Shown here in pieces: positions 11,251-22,870 of a stretch of DNA of 64,000 nucleotides (the stretch's first letter is position 1; every line of letters starts with the position of its first letter). This stretch comes from Paracyclopina nana (Eukaryota; Arthropoda; Copepoda; Cyclopoida; Cyclopettidae): positions 5,890,001 to 5,954,000 of the forward strand of contig JAGUCH010000003.1 of assembly GCA_019096065.1 (NCBI GenBank), given 5' to 3'. Made by a program: the position numbers and the translations under genes. Under the pieces are notes generated by a model. That model saw only the letters and a list, made by a program, of their open reading frames with translations, was not told the origin of the DNA and made no database searches.

Positions 11251-12410
11251 TTTATCACATGTAGGCTACATTAATTTTCCATTAATTACCTCTTCCTTTG
11301 AGCATGAATTCTCATTTCTCCCAATCTGTTGATACATGTGCTTTGGTGCTCCTATCCTTACTCATCCATGTGTTTCCCACTTTGAGTCTTTGACTTTTTT
11401 AACACAACGTTTCATAAATATATTCAGTACAGCCTGATGTTAATTATGTGAATGAATAACTGAAGTATTCTCCTTCTCTGCAGTGAATTGGACAGCCAAT
11501 TTCTTGATCATGCGCAAAACAATTTGTCCAAGAGCAACATTCTATTTCCACCACCATTAACGTTATCGTCCAAACGATTTCTGTTTTTTCATCTGATCAA
11601 ATTAGAGAATGAGGAAGGTGTTGCTGCATTGTGTGACAGAGTGCGTCAAAACAGTTCATAGCCTACGAATGCTGGTTGTGCATCATGTTTCTCGCTTTGA
11701 AGGCCATCCAGTAATTTCATTTGCATTTTCTTAGCACAAGCTTCATTGCAGCAATAAATTATATTGAAACAAAGACGCCCTCAACAAGGTTTTGTTTGCG
11801 GGTAATCCAACAAATTAAACGTTGGACTGAAAATTTGCATAAGCTGAAGAGGACATAATGCCCTTGTCAATTAGCACTTTTTACAATTATTGTGCTTTTC
11901 GCGCACATCCCAATTATTTTAGGTAACATTAAGTCAACCAATCAATTGAAGGTTTGTACAGCCTGGTTTTTATGGAAAAGTAGCGCTAAAATTTCAGTAG
12001 ATACGAACACAAATGAAGAAAATGTAGGTTTGGTGATTCCATTTTCAACATTCCATTTGGCTTTCAAGGACCCTGCTTGTTTTTTAAGCTATCTAGTTTG
12101 CTTTCTTTACAACTATGATATGATCATGAATTTCCGCCGCACATTCTTTTGCCTTGATCGGAGAGATAAAAAATACTGCGTGGAAGTTGGCTGTTCTACC
12201 TTATAAAAATGAGCTTTATCGAAAATAAAGAGGTTTTAATTTTATTGTCAATGACAAGTGGATTATAACGAGCTGTGTAGAGATGCATAGTGTGGAAGAT
12301 AAAGAGCAAGTAGCGCTACATGCTCGTGAATTGCAATAATTTAACTCCAATCGCATAGAAAATGACACGATTCTTAACAGAGAGAAGAAACAACAGCTAA
12401 AGCTGCATCA

Positions 12411-15167
12411 TCAGTCATCATCACTACTCGACTCGTCGTCGCCAATGATGACTTCAGCGCCGCCCTTTCGAAAGGCTCTCGCTAAATTGGCAGCTTCTGC
12501 GGCCATAGCACTTTGGAACCCAGACAACATTTGGTTTGGTTTCGATAATGGATTGTCGGCAGTTTCGTGGTGTCTCGCGTAAGTGGACGCCTGACCATTA
12601 TTACTATCCATCTCACTTTTACTGGCACCATAACTGATATTCGATCGATTCCTCTTGCGTTTCTCGAGCATTTTCGTCTTGCGTTCAACCTTTGTACCAG
12701 CGGAATTATGCTTGGGCTTGGCTGACGGCCTGAGAGGCCGTCGGAATGTCTTCAACACATCCTTTGCACACAGCTCGTCTGCGCTGCCCCACTCTGAAGA
12801 AGACGAAGATTCGGTATCATCGTCGTGATTCTCATGAGCATTTCCATTGCTGTTCGCCAGATGCTTGTACGTTCCCAATGCACCAGTGGTGATGCTATTC
12901 AAGTCAGGTGTGCTAACACTCCTCACTGACAATCCTCCATCTTTGGCTGACTCTCCATTATGCTGATTGAGGGATGTCATTGATATTGTAAGATACGTTG
13001 CTGATGAGACATTTGCTGCAGTAAAGCTTAGCGAGTAGTCAGCTTCAGAGTCCTCAAAAGCAACTCTGGAGCAAGACTCCGTAATACTGCTCAGCTCGTC
13101 GTCAGTATCGTTCTTCGTAAGGGATGATCTTCGCTTCGGGCTCACTGACTTCACGGTAGCGCACTCAGAGCTTGAAGATGACGAGGAAACGTCTTCTTCA
13201 AGCAGTTCGGAGTTGTTCATAGTGAAGCTGTCATCAAATGAGTTGGCTACGGCTGCTCGTTTTTCACCCTTGGCGCGAACTGGGTAGCCAAATGGGTCTT
13301 TGGATGATTGCTGTCGTGCAATAGCTTGAGCCTCGCGAATTTCGTGCTCTCGTGCTTTATGGACCAGAACTTGCTTCAGCTCGCGCAACACCATGCCCGA
13401 ATGAAGCTTCTCCTTTTGCAAGTTGAAGTCAATATCTGAATGGTCAACATGGCTGCTCTCATCAGCGGATATGAAGGCCTCAAATACCTCATCAAAGTGT
13501 TCGATGACACTGTCAGAGTCAACACGGATGATATCTCCTGCCTCCAGGCTATCAGTTTGGACATTCCTTACTTCCTCCTCCTCTTCTTCTTTCTTGCATT
13601 TTCCTTGATTAGTCAGCGAATCAATTTGCATGACTCCCTCGTCAAGACAACCAACACAGGCGTTGAGTTCGTCTTGGATGTCCTTAAAGTTACTCAACCA
13701 TTCCAATAACTGGCCTTCGTCGAATGGCACAGTGGGAGAGGAGCGATCGTCAGTAATACTTTTTTTCGGGGGCTTTTCTATCGCATCAAAGAGTTTTTCT
13801 AGCTGACGCAGCTTTAGCAAGGAATGCTGCAAATGCAGACCAGTGGAAAACATCGATGTGTAAATGCTTCTTAAGGGCACGAATTTGAGCGAGTTCAGCC
13901 TTGGACCACCAGTGGCAGCCCTGATGGCTAGCTCTTTGTTCAAGGATGGCTTCTCCAAATCCAGGCCCATTGATTGGTGGTACTCCAGAACGCGAGCCAG
14001 CTTATTATTGATTTTTCGTATGGAGGACAGCAAATCTCGTATGTGCTTGAGCACACCGGCCTTGTTGATTTCATGATCGTCACGAACACGCTCACAAAAT
14101 GTCAGACTGAATCTTCGGAGGTACTCGCTTTGTTGCACGAGTGCTACTTGAGCCGTCTCCTTGAGCTCTTGGACAGTAATTGGTTGGAGCAATGATGGGT
14201 CAACCGCAGCTGTGGCACCTCCGCCAGAAGGCTCAATGTTGAAGTTATCGAGGTCCACAAAGGCAATGTAATGCTCCCGTAGATCAACGTGATCAGCAAG
14301 TGGGCTGACCTCCATCAGTTTAGCAACAGCTTCTCGGTAAGCCTCAATGATCTGGATGGTAGATTTGCGAGCGGCCTGTCTAAGAGCGGGAAAAGTGGTG
14401 CGGCCAGCGAGAGCTCTGACAAGTTTGGACTCTTCACGACTCAAATTCGAGGGAGGTGCGGTGGCTGCTCCGGTCGAAGGATCCACTGACAAGTAGCTGC
14501 CACTCGACACCATTTCCATGCCTTGCAGCAGGTTAAGTGATTTTCTAACGAGTTGCTTGAAGTGCTTCATATCACTAAGGAGGAGATCAACGATCTTGTG
14601 GAAATGCTCTGACTCTTTGTCTTGTTGCACTTTTGTGCCAATTCTCACAGAAGTCATAGCAGCAACAGCCGAGGGTAATAGTGCGGCGGCAAAAGTGGCC
14701 GCCTTGGCCTTCTCAGATAGGTACAGAACTGCACCTGTCACCGCAGCCAAGGAGCTTGAAAATAGGACAATGTCACTGAGAAGAGACGAGGCTCTCGACG
14801 GAGATTCCTGCATCAGCCTTTGATATTCAGCCATCGTCTCTTCATTCAAGATGAAGTTGTTGATGAACTCCTCGTCTTCTTGCACCAATAGTTCGCTCTC
14901 CAGGATGGCTTTGGCCACGTTCACTTCGAGGGCCAGCTTGTCCTCGTTGGGCCACATGAAAGACCTCGCGGAGCAGAGTAAGTTCGGGTCATGCACCGGA
15001 CTGGGGCTGTTGGAGTCTACTGCAGCCGGAGCTTGCATGACATTAGCTCCAGGCTCGAGCATGTCGTGTCCATTGCGCACCTCCACAGCCTCGTCGCACA
15101 TACCCATGCTGTTCAAGTGGGCGTAAAGCGGGGAGCCTTCCCAGACGACATCAACATCATCCGCCAT
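12411..15167 (-). CDS. VEZT: Vezatin, adherens-junction transmembrane protein
   Basis: Vezatin homologue, single exon, 918 aa from the MADDVD methionine (an in-frame ATG nine codons upstream at 15194 is the alternative start). Vezatin links myosin VII and the cadherin-catenin complex at cell junctions. Landmarks shared with the vertebrate protein, in order: VVWEGSPLYAHL at the N-terminus, an acidic LLVQEDEEF segment, two adjacent hydrophobic segments (about residues 130-152 and 156-172), LVRKSLNLLQ, SEYLRRFSL and VLRELKQVL. A long Ser/Asp/Glu-rich region follows, with a C-terminal SAMAAEAANLARAF block matching the conserved vertebrate AAEVAARS block. At 918 aa it is longer than human vezatin (about 780), mainly through low-complexity sequence. 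It ends in an acidic SSSDDD tail. A ~2.8-kb intronless coding exon contrasts with the many-intron vertebrate gene. Confidence 0.9.
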   Translation of the reverse strand: MADDVDVVWEGSPLYAHLNSMGMCDEAVEVRNGHDMLEPGANVMQAPAAVDSNSPSPVHDPNLLCSARSFMWPNEDKLALEVNVAKAILESELLVQEDEEFINNFILNEETMAEYQRLMQESPSRASSLLSDIVLFSSSLAAVTGAVLYLSEKAKAATFAAALLPSAVAAMTSVRIGTKVQQDKESEHFHKIVDLLLSDMKHFKQLVRKSLNLLQGMEMVSSGSYLSVDPSTGAATAPPSNLSREESKLVRALAGRTTFPALRQAARKSTIQIIEAYREAVAKLMEVSPLADHVDLREHYIAFVDLDNFNIEPSGGGATAAVDPSLLQPITVQELKETAQVALVQQSEYLRRFSLTFCERVRDDHEINKAGVLKHIRDLLSSIRKINNKLARVLEYHQSMGLDLEKPSLNKELAIRAATGGPRLNSLKFVPLRSIYTSMFSTGLHLQHSLLKLRQLEKLFDAIEKPPKKSITDDRSSPTVPFDEGQLLEWLSNFKDIQDELNACVGCLDEGVMQIDSLTNQGKCKKEEEEEEVRNVQTDSLEAGDIIRVDSDSVIEHFDEVFEAFISADESSHVDHSDIDFNLQKEKLHSGMVLRELKQVLVHKAREHEIREAQAIARQQSSKDPFGYPVRAKGEKRAAVANSFDDSFTMNNSELLEEDVSSSSSSSECATVKSVSPKRRSSLTKNDTDDELSSITESCSRVAFEDSEADYSLSFTAANVSSATYLTISMTSLNQHNGESAKDGGLSVRSVSTPDLNSITTGALGTYKHLANSNGNAHENHDDDTESSSSSEWGSADELCAKDVLKTFRRPLRPSAKPKHNSAGTKVERKTKMLEKRKRNRSNISYGASKSEMDSNNGQASTYARHHETADNPLSKPNQMLSGFQSAMAAEAANLARAFRKGGAEVIIGDDESSSDDD

Positions 15168-15596
15168 GGTTATGGCCTTGATAAAGCCTAGCAAGGTCGT
15201 AAGACGGCTGCTCGGCCAACTGGGGCTCGAGAAAGTGGCACGGATGCTGCTACGGCTGCTTTCTAGCTGTCAGTCACATGAATACCAATAGTAAGTGCAG
15301 ATCGGATCGACTTAAGGTACAAGCTATTCATGAGCTTTGGCTCGAAGTGAGCAATTCAATAAAAAGTTTGAAAAAAGAAACTTTCAACTAGTCTTTGATT
15401 GTTTCTTTATAATTTTCAAAGCTTTAATGTTTACCTTACTTGAAAACCATGTTTAATGTTCTTATTAGAATTTGAAAATTTGCCTCAAAACATAACGCTC
15501 AAATTGCATAAAATAAACAATAACAAAAGTTGCTTTTAAAAATTCATCCAGGAACTGTAGTACGAATTTGAAAATTGTTCAAATGCAAACCTATCA
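15168..15596. promoter_or_regulatory. Divergent promoter region, vezatin / MMAA
   Basis: About 430 bp separate the divergent start codons. The vezatin-proximal half is mixed in composition and the MMAA-proximal half is AT-rich. No TATA box was picked out. A shared bidirectional promoter is inferred from spacing only. Confidence 0.4.
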
Positions 15597-16723
15597 ATGC
15601 TAGCCCGCAAATTTAGACTTGCACTCGGTGCGCCCATGAGGGGCTTAAGTCATTCAGTTGTACAAACTGATTTGAAGCCTCATACGAGGAAGCTCTATGA
15701 AAACTTGCTCAAAGGACACCGGGCTTCGTTAGCTCAGGCTATCACCCTCGTAGAGTCTACGCTGCATGAGTCAAAGTTGGAGTCAGCCAAAATGCTTACG
15801 CTGCTGTCAGACAATGGTCAGCTCAGCAACACTTTTCGTATAGGATTGACAGGCCCTCCTGGAGCTGGCAAATCAACCTTTATAGAAGCCTTCGGCACGA
15901 AACTGACTGAAAAAGGCCATCGAGTGGCTGTCTTGGCTGTGGATCCTTCATCGTCGAGAAGGGGAGGTGGCTCGCTTCTTGGGGACAAGACTCGAATGAC
16001 TGAGCTTTCCCGTAACCCCAACGCCTTCATTCGACCCTCTCCGAGCAGAGGCCATCTAGGAGGAGTGGCCAGGACAACGAACGAGTCCATTTTGCTGTGC
16101 GAGGCGGGAGGCTACGACGTTATCCTTGTTGAAACTGTTGGAGTGGGCCAATCGGAGCATTTGGTTGCAGACATGGTAGACGCCCTTTGTTTAATCTTAT
16201 CTCCGGGAGGTGGTGATGAGCTTCAGGGCATTAAAAGAGGAATTATAGAGCAATGCGACATTGTCATGATAAACAAATGTGATGGAGACCTAGTACCGGC
16301 CGCCAATCGAACCAAGGCTGAATACACGTCTGCTTTGAAATTCATTCAGCCCAAATGTCCCCTATGGCGAACGAAAGTGATGAAAATGTCGTCCCGAACC
16401 TTAGATGGTGTGGACAAAGTTTGGGATACCCTGCTCAAGTTTAAGCAAATCATGATCGAAGGTGAAGAGTTTCATCTGAAAAGGGCAGAACAGCAAAAAG
16501 TATGGCTATGGCATTACATCAATCAGCGTCTTTTAGAGGTATTTTTTTTTTCATTTAAGAAATGGGCGAAGCTTCGAGCATTATCTTTCAGGCCTTCAAG
16601 CTGGATAAAAATGTTGCCCAAAAGCGGTTTATCATTGAGAGGTTAGTTCAAGAAGGCTCCATGAGTCCAGGAGTTGCATCCGATATTCTTCTAAAAGAAT
16701 TCTTCCAGAAACATAAGAGTTAA
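15597..16723 (+). CDS. MMAA: Methylmalonic aciduria type A protein, mitochondrial G-protein chaperone
   Basis: MMAA/MeaB-type GTPase that gates delivery of adenosylcobalamin to methylmalonyl-CoA mutase and protects that enzyme. Two exons, 15597-16538 and 16592-16723, with a 53-bp GT-AG intron, give 357 aa. The first ~20 residues ([16 protein letters not shown]) are basic and amphipathic, as a mitochondrial presequence should be. G-domain motifs: Walker [31 protein letters not shown] (base and switch region), ETVGVGQSE (switch) and NKCDGD (NKxD). The C-terminal exon supplies the helical dimerisation arm. It is shorter than human MMAA (418 aa), mostly at the N-terminus. Start choice rests on the targeting sequence and the acceptable distance to the G-domain. 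Confidence 0.95.
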
Positions 16724-17710
16724 TCATTGATAAATGAACTATCGCACCTTGTGACGCCTACGAAAAATAATCTCAGATAGTTTTTATTCTATTTGATACG
16801 TAGTTTTGATATATTGTTAACAAAGATATTAATGTATGGTACCATTTTCTGGCGAGGCAATAGCAATGTTTTGAGTAGAAAGAATTTTAATGGAGAAAAC
16901 ATTTACATTATCAAAAAAGTAAATTCAATGTAATCCCAAATTGTATTTGAAAGCCTGTTAGCCTGATGAAAAAAGTTGTCAGAGATAATCATTTGACTAC
17001 TTCAATAATGTATCCATTATGCTATTAAGCCTTTTAAAAGTGCACTTGCTTATCTTAAGACAGTCTCGCCCCAAATATGGCAAGTGATTTGACGACTTTG
17101 GATTAACTTATCGACAACACAAGTCTGCATTAGCATGGCCAACGTCTGGAAGCTCGTTTTGAAATACTGTTTCAATGAGGTGCATGGAAAAGGGACTTAT
17201 CTTTTGCTCAAGCGTAGCAGAGAATTTATAAAGTGACCCTTGTTATTTATGTGGATAGATTTATCACTTGTTGGGGCGTATTAACAAAAGAGTATCAAAT
17301 AGCTTTAATTCCACCCGAGCAACCCACCATACATCAAACATATTTAGTAGCATGTAATAGCTCGGCATATTTCTTAGAGGTGGTTTTAAATTGAAAAACT
17401 TGAAGTGACAATTGGATGCACAGCGGGATATATTTGACCTGGTTATAGTTGTTCACTGGTGCTAGAAGCACATTGAGGGAGTATGTGGGCAAAAAAGCTG
17501 CTTGGCAAATTGCCTATCTTCATCATGGGCAAGCAAAAAAGCCTACCACTTTTTACAGCACCTTTTTCTCGAAGCGAGCTACTGAGCTTCTCTGATGGAG
17601 CTACTTTATGCATAATTTATGGGCTGATGTGACGAGTCATTAATTGCGGAGGAGGGCGGCCAATAATAATATTTATTGTTTCATAAATTACAGTTTCAGC
17701 ATATAGTGCT
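16724..17710. other. Convergent intergenic region MMAA / DM13 gene
   Basis: About 990 bp of AT-rich sequence between two convergent genes; it holds both 3' UTRs. No ORF, repeat or RNA gene was recognised. Confidence 0.4.
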
Positions 17711-20000
17711 TCAGGCATGATGCATCATCATCTTCCCGTCCATGCTAAACTCTCCGAAATTGATGCCATATTGGCGGCACCAAACTTGGAAGTGGTGAAG
17801 GTCCTCGATCGTTGGTTTTTCAGGGGGGAGCATGAGCACAACATCCTCTTTGTCGTACTTGCCAACCAGCATGGAGACATGCGGGTTTGACCTGCAGTTA
17901 AGATTAGCCATCTATCATGACGAGCTAGCCTACAAGTATTAGTAAATTATTGCACTCGCCTCGTGTAATATGGAATGGCCACTCCGTCGGACCAAAAGTG
18001 AACGTCGGGTGCCTGTCCATCAAAGCTGAATCCTTGAATGTAAATGGTTTTGTCGTCCAGCAAAAAGATGTCTCCTTCCACGTTGTTGCGCGCCTTTGAG
18101 AAAGACCCCAAATACTGAGGAGTGTGCGCGGGAGCAGGTGCAGGTGTAGCAGGTGCCACTGGCTTTTCCTTCATCATCTCTTCCATCTCCATGTGGTCGT
18201 CCATCATCATGTCCTTCATTGGAGCCTCAGTATGGGCCGGGTATTGGTGGTATGCATTACTATATTGGGGTGGCTGGTAATGATGCATGCCATAGGCTGG
18301 TCGGGGAGCCTGGTAGTGAGCAGGTTGGTGATGGTAGTATCCGTTGTAGCCCGTTTGAGGCTGAGCATAGTGGTGATAGCTTGGCGTATATGGCTGGTGA
18401 TGGTGAATCATTGCTGGCTCATGGTAATGTCCCTATATATGCAATACATATGCGAACATGTCAGATTCAAATCTAGATAGTAAGAGGAAGAAAAAAATGA
18501 AGGTTTTTTACGGGATACGGGGCGTAGGGTGTGGCATAAGAAGGGTTGTAGTGGTGGGCTCGGTAAGGGGAAGAAGGATGGTGTACTGGAGCAGCCATCA
18601 TTTTGTCATCATCGCCACCGTTCATGTGCATCATCATCATCTCGTCGTCCATCATCATGGACTCATCATGCATCATATTCGTATTCATGGGCTCGTGATG
18701 CATGGCGGGCTTCGGGGTGGTTGGGGGGGTATCGACGTGGTTGGGGTTATGGCCCATGTACTTGATGTAGGGATGATTTGCGTACGAGTTGTACTGGGGG
18801 CTGCCATGGCTGGTGCCAATAATCGTGCCAAAGGCAAGAAAGGCCAGCAAGGCATTAGCCGATCGACGAAGCTGAAAATAAAAGAGAGATTTCACCGAAT
18901 GATGTACGCAGCCACATAAAATTGGCTGAATATCAAGGTGGAGATGAAAATAAGCCTCTTTGTGAAGCTGGCAGAACAAAAAGTGCATGGAGGCGGTAAA
19001 ATATTAAAGCTAAAGTTATGCATTAAACACCCTTAGAAGTATAATGATACACGAGAGAAGACGCTCAAAAATTCAGTCCAAAGCCGCGCGCGTAATTGTG
19101 TTAAGGCTAAACTACACTCAAAGGTTGCAGCGTTTTACGTTCGGTATTTACTTATTCTGCTGTACGAGGTGCCGCAGCTCAGCGGAGGCTTAGGTAAAAA
19201 TCTATGAATGGGTTGGCTGATTAATCCTGTTAAGAAAAAACATAAGCTCAATAATCGACTTTTTAGGTCATGTAAAGGAAGTTACTAAATGCACCCTTTA
19301 ACTTAGGAAATATTTTTAGCATTTCGCGCGTCTCTTTGTGAACTTATGGATGCTTGTCCTTTATTTACCCGATTGTTTGTTAGTTGCATTTTAGAGCCCC
19401 CCTCACAAAGGGCAAAGGTTTCGCACTTTGCGTGACCAAAAGCAAAAAAGGAGAAGGAAAGACTCAATCCGCGATTGACCTACAGAAATGGTTGCTTTGG
19501 CCGCACGAAATTAATGACGGCTCAAATGTTTGAAGGTCTGAGTTGACATTTTTTCCGAATCGGAACTATGAGCAAAAAGCATAAAATGCAGGAATAAAGG
19601 GACTTGTGCCAGAACGGAGATCGAGCATCAATCATGTTTTCAGTAACGATGACAAATCTAGATGAACGAAGTGATTTGACAATGAAGCTTTGCAAGAGTC
19701 AGATCAAAGATCAGTCATTGTAAGATTGAAGGTTAACGGATCCAAATGTTACGTTGGACATGGAGCTTTTGTTGGTTGAAGTTGTTGGGTAAACTGATGA
19801 TGGCATCAGTTGGTGGTGTGAGAAAAGATCTCCCATCTTTTTTTTGCCTTCAAGAATAAGGCAGTTTTGTTTCCTACTCATTAAAACTAAAAAACAGCGG
19901 CCCATAAATCAAAGTTGCGATAATTGTGCATTTGCGCTACCAAAAAAGGCTAAAAAGTTGTCGAAATGAGTATGGTGCTATGTTTATAGCTCACCTGCAT
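17711..20000 (-). CDS. Secreted DM13-domain protein with Met/His-rich and Tyr/His-rich segments
   Basis: Four exons: 20000-19995 (ATG CAG), 18871-18512, 18432-17960 and 17891-17711; the frame closes exactly to 339 aa. The first two exons make a signal peptide (MQLRRSANALLAFLAFG...). There follow a short Pro/Thr segment, a Met/Asp/His-rich stretch (MMMDDEMMMMHMNGGDDDK), a Tyr/His/Pro-rich region of ~70 aa, a second Met/Glu cluster (MKDMMMDDHMEMEEMMKEK) and an Ala/Pro linker. The DM13 domain covers about residues 229-330 (YLGSFSKARNNVEGD, IYIQGFSFDG, DVHFWSDG, VWCRQYGINFGEF). DM13 is an extracellular domain proposed to be redox active through a conserved Cys, seen here in VWC. It is found in Skeletor and Knickkopf type cuticle/matrix proteins. 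Intron 3 appears to use a GC donor (GAG|GCGAGT). Metal binding by the Met/His blocks is inference. Confidence 0.85.
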
Positions 20001-22389
20001 GGCTGAGCTAGAGTTGTAGTAAGTCTTATCACCAGCACGTGTGTACGAGGAGAGGACGAGGCTACTACTGTTGATGTTGTTGGTGATGCGTCGCGATGCG
20101 TTTGCGAGTTTGTTACACGTCGCCCGCGTTGTTGTTGAGTGAATTGTGTTGCCGCCACGGACGCATCCATATGGACTTGAAACTGGGCTAGCTTAAGACA
20201 ATCTTGGAGCAGAAAAAAAAACCCGAATCCACACCCAACAATGCAATGGGTAGATTATGCTTCAACGCGTTTGGTGATGCCAAGTGAAGATTTAGCAGTT
20301 AGCGCAACCCATCATTACCGTGATACGAGGCCCATTTAGCGCATTTCTCATTCTTTGCACTGATGCGTGCTGCAGTGGCGTGATTCCCGTTGGCTGGGCC
20401 ATTTTTGTGGAGGAAGTTGGCGATCACGACGTTTGCGTTAATGAGCATGCGGGTAACGGGCGACCACGTGGCATTTGCCGTTTCCCTCTAAGAAATCGAG
20501 CTCGCGAACCCGAGATGACGCGGGTTGAAAACGTGCGTGTGTATATTATGGTATATATGCGGCATAAATGTACATCGTGGCTGTCATCGCGCAAGATATG
20601 TGGCCGTCGTAAGACGCGTAATTGCCCCACTAAATCTAATTCCATCTCAACACAAATCACGGCTCAATTTCCTTGGCATCCGATTTATTGCGCACCGGTA
20701 ATGAACGACTAGGAAATGACTTGCGCATGACATTGCATCAAGCACTGACCTCCTCGCAGTCCATCAACTACGCGTGGCCCATATCTGAGCTCGCTACCGC
20801 GGAGCCTTTTTGGGCACCACATGCATAATAATCATCGGGAAGTGGAATTTAGATTGACATATTCGGTAGTCGTCGGTCCAGATGACAAAAGAGCTTGGCC
20901 AGTCACCCTTGTCAACCGATTTGATTATTGTTCGCGCATGCGCCTGCTCGCCCGATCACCGCTAATTTTCCGCGTTCCACGCGCATCAAAGGCTTGTTCC
21001 TTGGAAAACCGACGGTCATCGCGCCTAAAAAACCCACGTCCCATTTGAAATGCGACGGCCGTTTTCCCCGAGGATGACGATCGAGGCGCCTCGAAATTTC
21101 ATCGACACCTCGCATGACGATGATCGGACCGAACGAAAGGTCATGACATCGTGGAAAGGGATCCAACAAGCTCATTGTTCGGGTAAACGGCGTCACGATT
21201 CGCTACTGTCGCCGCTACGCTAGTAATAATGAGTGTGGGAACCAGACCTCCCCCAACTTTAATCATCGCCGGCTCAATTGATCGCGATCAGGAAGTGAGT
21301 CACAACTCCTTTTGGGCTCAATACAAAGGAGATTCGCACATGATGCCCAATAGATTAATAAAACCTCCTACTTAGAGCGGCCGTCGTTGCGTGGCATGCT
21401 GCGCCCATCAATGTAACGATGTTGGTTTTAGCTCCTCCATTAACGAAGAACAATTTGATATCTCGCGAGCTAGCACGATCAATGGACCGTCTTGCGCAGC
21501 GCATTCGGTGGGCGTTCAGTTCAGAAAAAGTAGCCCATCAACTTTTTAGCCCAACCAATTTTAATGAGACGCGTCTCTCGTAAGTCGTAAAGTTTTGAAA
21601 CAATGATCGCGGAGGATGCACTTTTTTATGCGTTATTTTCAATCCAATTGTTGGTGGTCGTGCGGAACCGGGCTCACGAAACTCATGCCATCGTTACGCG
21701 CGCAGGCTGCTCCGGAGAATTGGGAAGCAAGTTCGGAAAAGAGTTGAAAATTGACGCAATTTCAAGCATTCATTCAACAAACATTGCCGACCTGATGATT
21801 ACGTCAGTTTTGCATAAATATAGCCGGGGTTTTTTTCACCTAACGACAACGAATTGATCGCACAACCTGCCAGCATTTTGTCAAACAGTCAGGGCTATCA
21901 ACGGATTTTTTTTGTCTTCCGACCAACTTTTTGGCAAAAAGCCTTGCATTGAGCGTAAGAAAATATAGAGGGAGCTCATTTCCAGCGTTTCGGAAAATTC
22001 CTCCGCTGTTCTTAGGCCTCTAAATGCAGCACCTTTTCCTATTGCTTTCATATAAAAACTGATGACATTGCAGCATAAAACTAAAACATGAGCTGTGATT
22101 TGAAGACATTTGCAAAATGTTCCTGTATTCACAGAATTTTCTTTGTGCCACAAGCATAGTTCCAATGGATATTGAGTTTTTGGGTGAATGTGCCATGCAC
22201 AAACAGAGATTTTTTCACCAAAATTGTTGTTGAGAAAAATACTAATGAGTTTTCTTCTATCATTTTCGAAAATTCTGCACAGGTCTCAAGAAAAACTCAA
22301 AAAACGTGATTTCCCTTTGCTACGCCGCTGCGTTGATACTAGCTCTATTTTCACAATAGGGGGCGCTATTTACCCTCGACGACAGGGAC
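20001..22389. other. CpG-rich non-coding block upstream of the DM13 gene
   Basis: From about 20,040 to 21,850 the sequence is clearly richer in G+C and CpG than its surroundings, with many GATC/CGATC tetramers and hexamers (e.g. near 20,424, 20,953, 21,080, 21,281, 21,475, 21,605). The longest frame (20320-20712, 130 codons) has no family feature and several Arg/Cys-rich low-quality stretches, so I do not call it a gene. Its position directly 5' of the DM13 start suggests a promoter/enhancer block. Sequence after 21,860 returns to AT-rich. Confidence 0.45.
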
Positions 22390-22870
22390 TATAACGACCA
22401 CGGTTTCGACCACTTACCAAACAGCCCAGAAAGTCACTAATCATGCCTAAATTGTCATTTTTTTCCTTCTTGAAAACTCTTTCCAAGCAGCTCGCATTGT
22501 ATTGACTATGCTGTTCTTGGTCAATTTAATCTTGTAGCTGGCCAAAAGTAAAAAGTCAACCAAAGTGAAAGTTGTAATTTTTTTGCCTAATTTGGTTGGG
22601 TGAAAAATTGGTGGTCGCAGGTCTCTGACCTCATTTTCGTGGCCACTTTTCTTGACCATTTTCTGCATATTGCTTTCTTTGGGCACTCTTTAGACCACTA
22701 CTCTGACCACTTTCTCTGATCAATTTTCTCTAAACGCCTTCTTTACCACTTTCTATGGACACTTTTTAGGCCACTTTTCAGCCAACTTTTCTGACCACTT
22801 ATCAAACAACTCTTCTGACCACTTATCTGACCACTTACATGACCACTTAACGAATAGTTTTTCTGACCTT
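22390..22870. repeat. Degenerate GACCACTT minisatellite-like array
   Basis: The motif (T)CTGACCACTT(N) or close variants recurs at least ten times, most densely at 22,690-22,870, with irregular spacing of about 10-25 bp. Earlier, looser copies (GACCACGG, GACCACTTACC) begin near 22,395. This is direct observation; no unit-by-unit alignment was made. Confidence 0.6.

Larger units (their letters stand above)
9330..12410. other. Intergenic region between hAT MITE and vezatin
   Basis: 3 kb of AT-rich sequence downstream of vezatin. It contains one marginal ORF (9672-10172, minus) and copy B of a dispersed repeat. A 104-codon frame at 11892-12206 has no recognisable motif and is probably chance. 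The last ~150 bp should be the vezatin 3' UTR. Confidence 0.35.

Noticed and set aside
11892-12206. 104-codon frame near the vezatin 3' end
   Set aside because: No motif, no splice partner and low-quality composition; probably chance.
12780-12830. CRISPR-like or tandem coding repeats
   Set aside because: Ser/Glu-rich low complexity in vezatin only; no spaced direct repeats anywhere in the window suggest a CRISPR array.
20320-20712. 130-codon frame in the CpG-rich block
   Set aside because: Opens at an ATT-type codon, has no domain-like pattern, and high G+C lowers stop frequency, so open frames are expected there.
21881-22165. Minus-strand 94-codon frame
   Set aside because: No recognisable domain; adjacent to repeats; not supported as a gene or transposase remnant.
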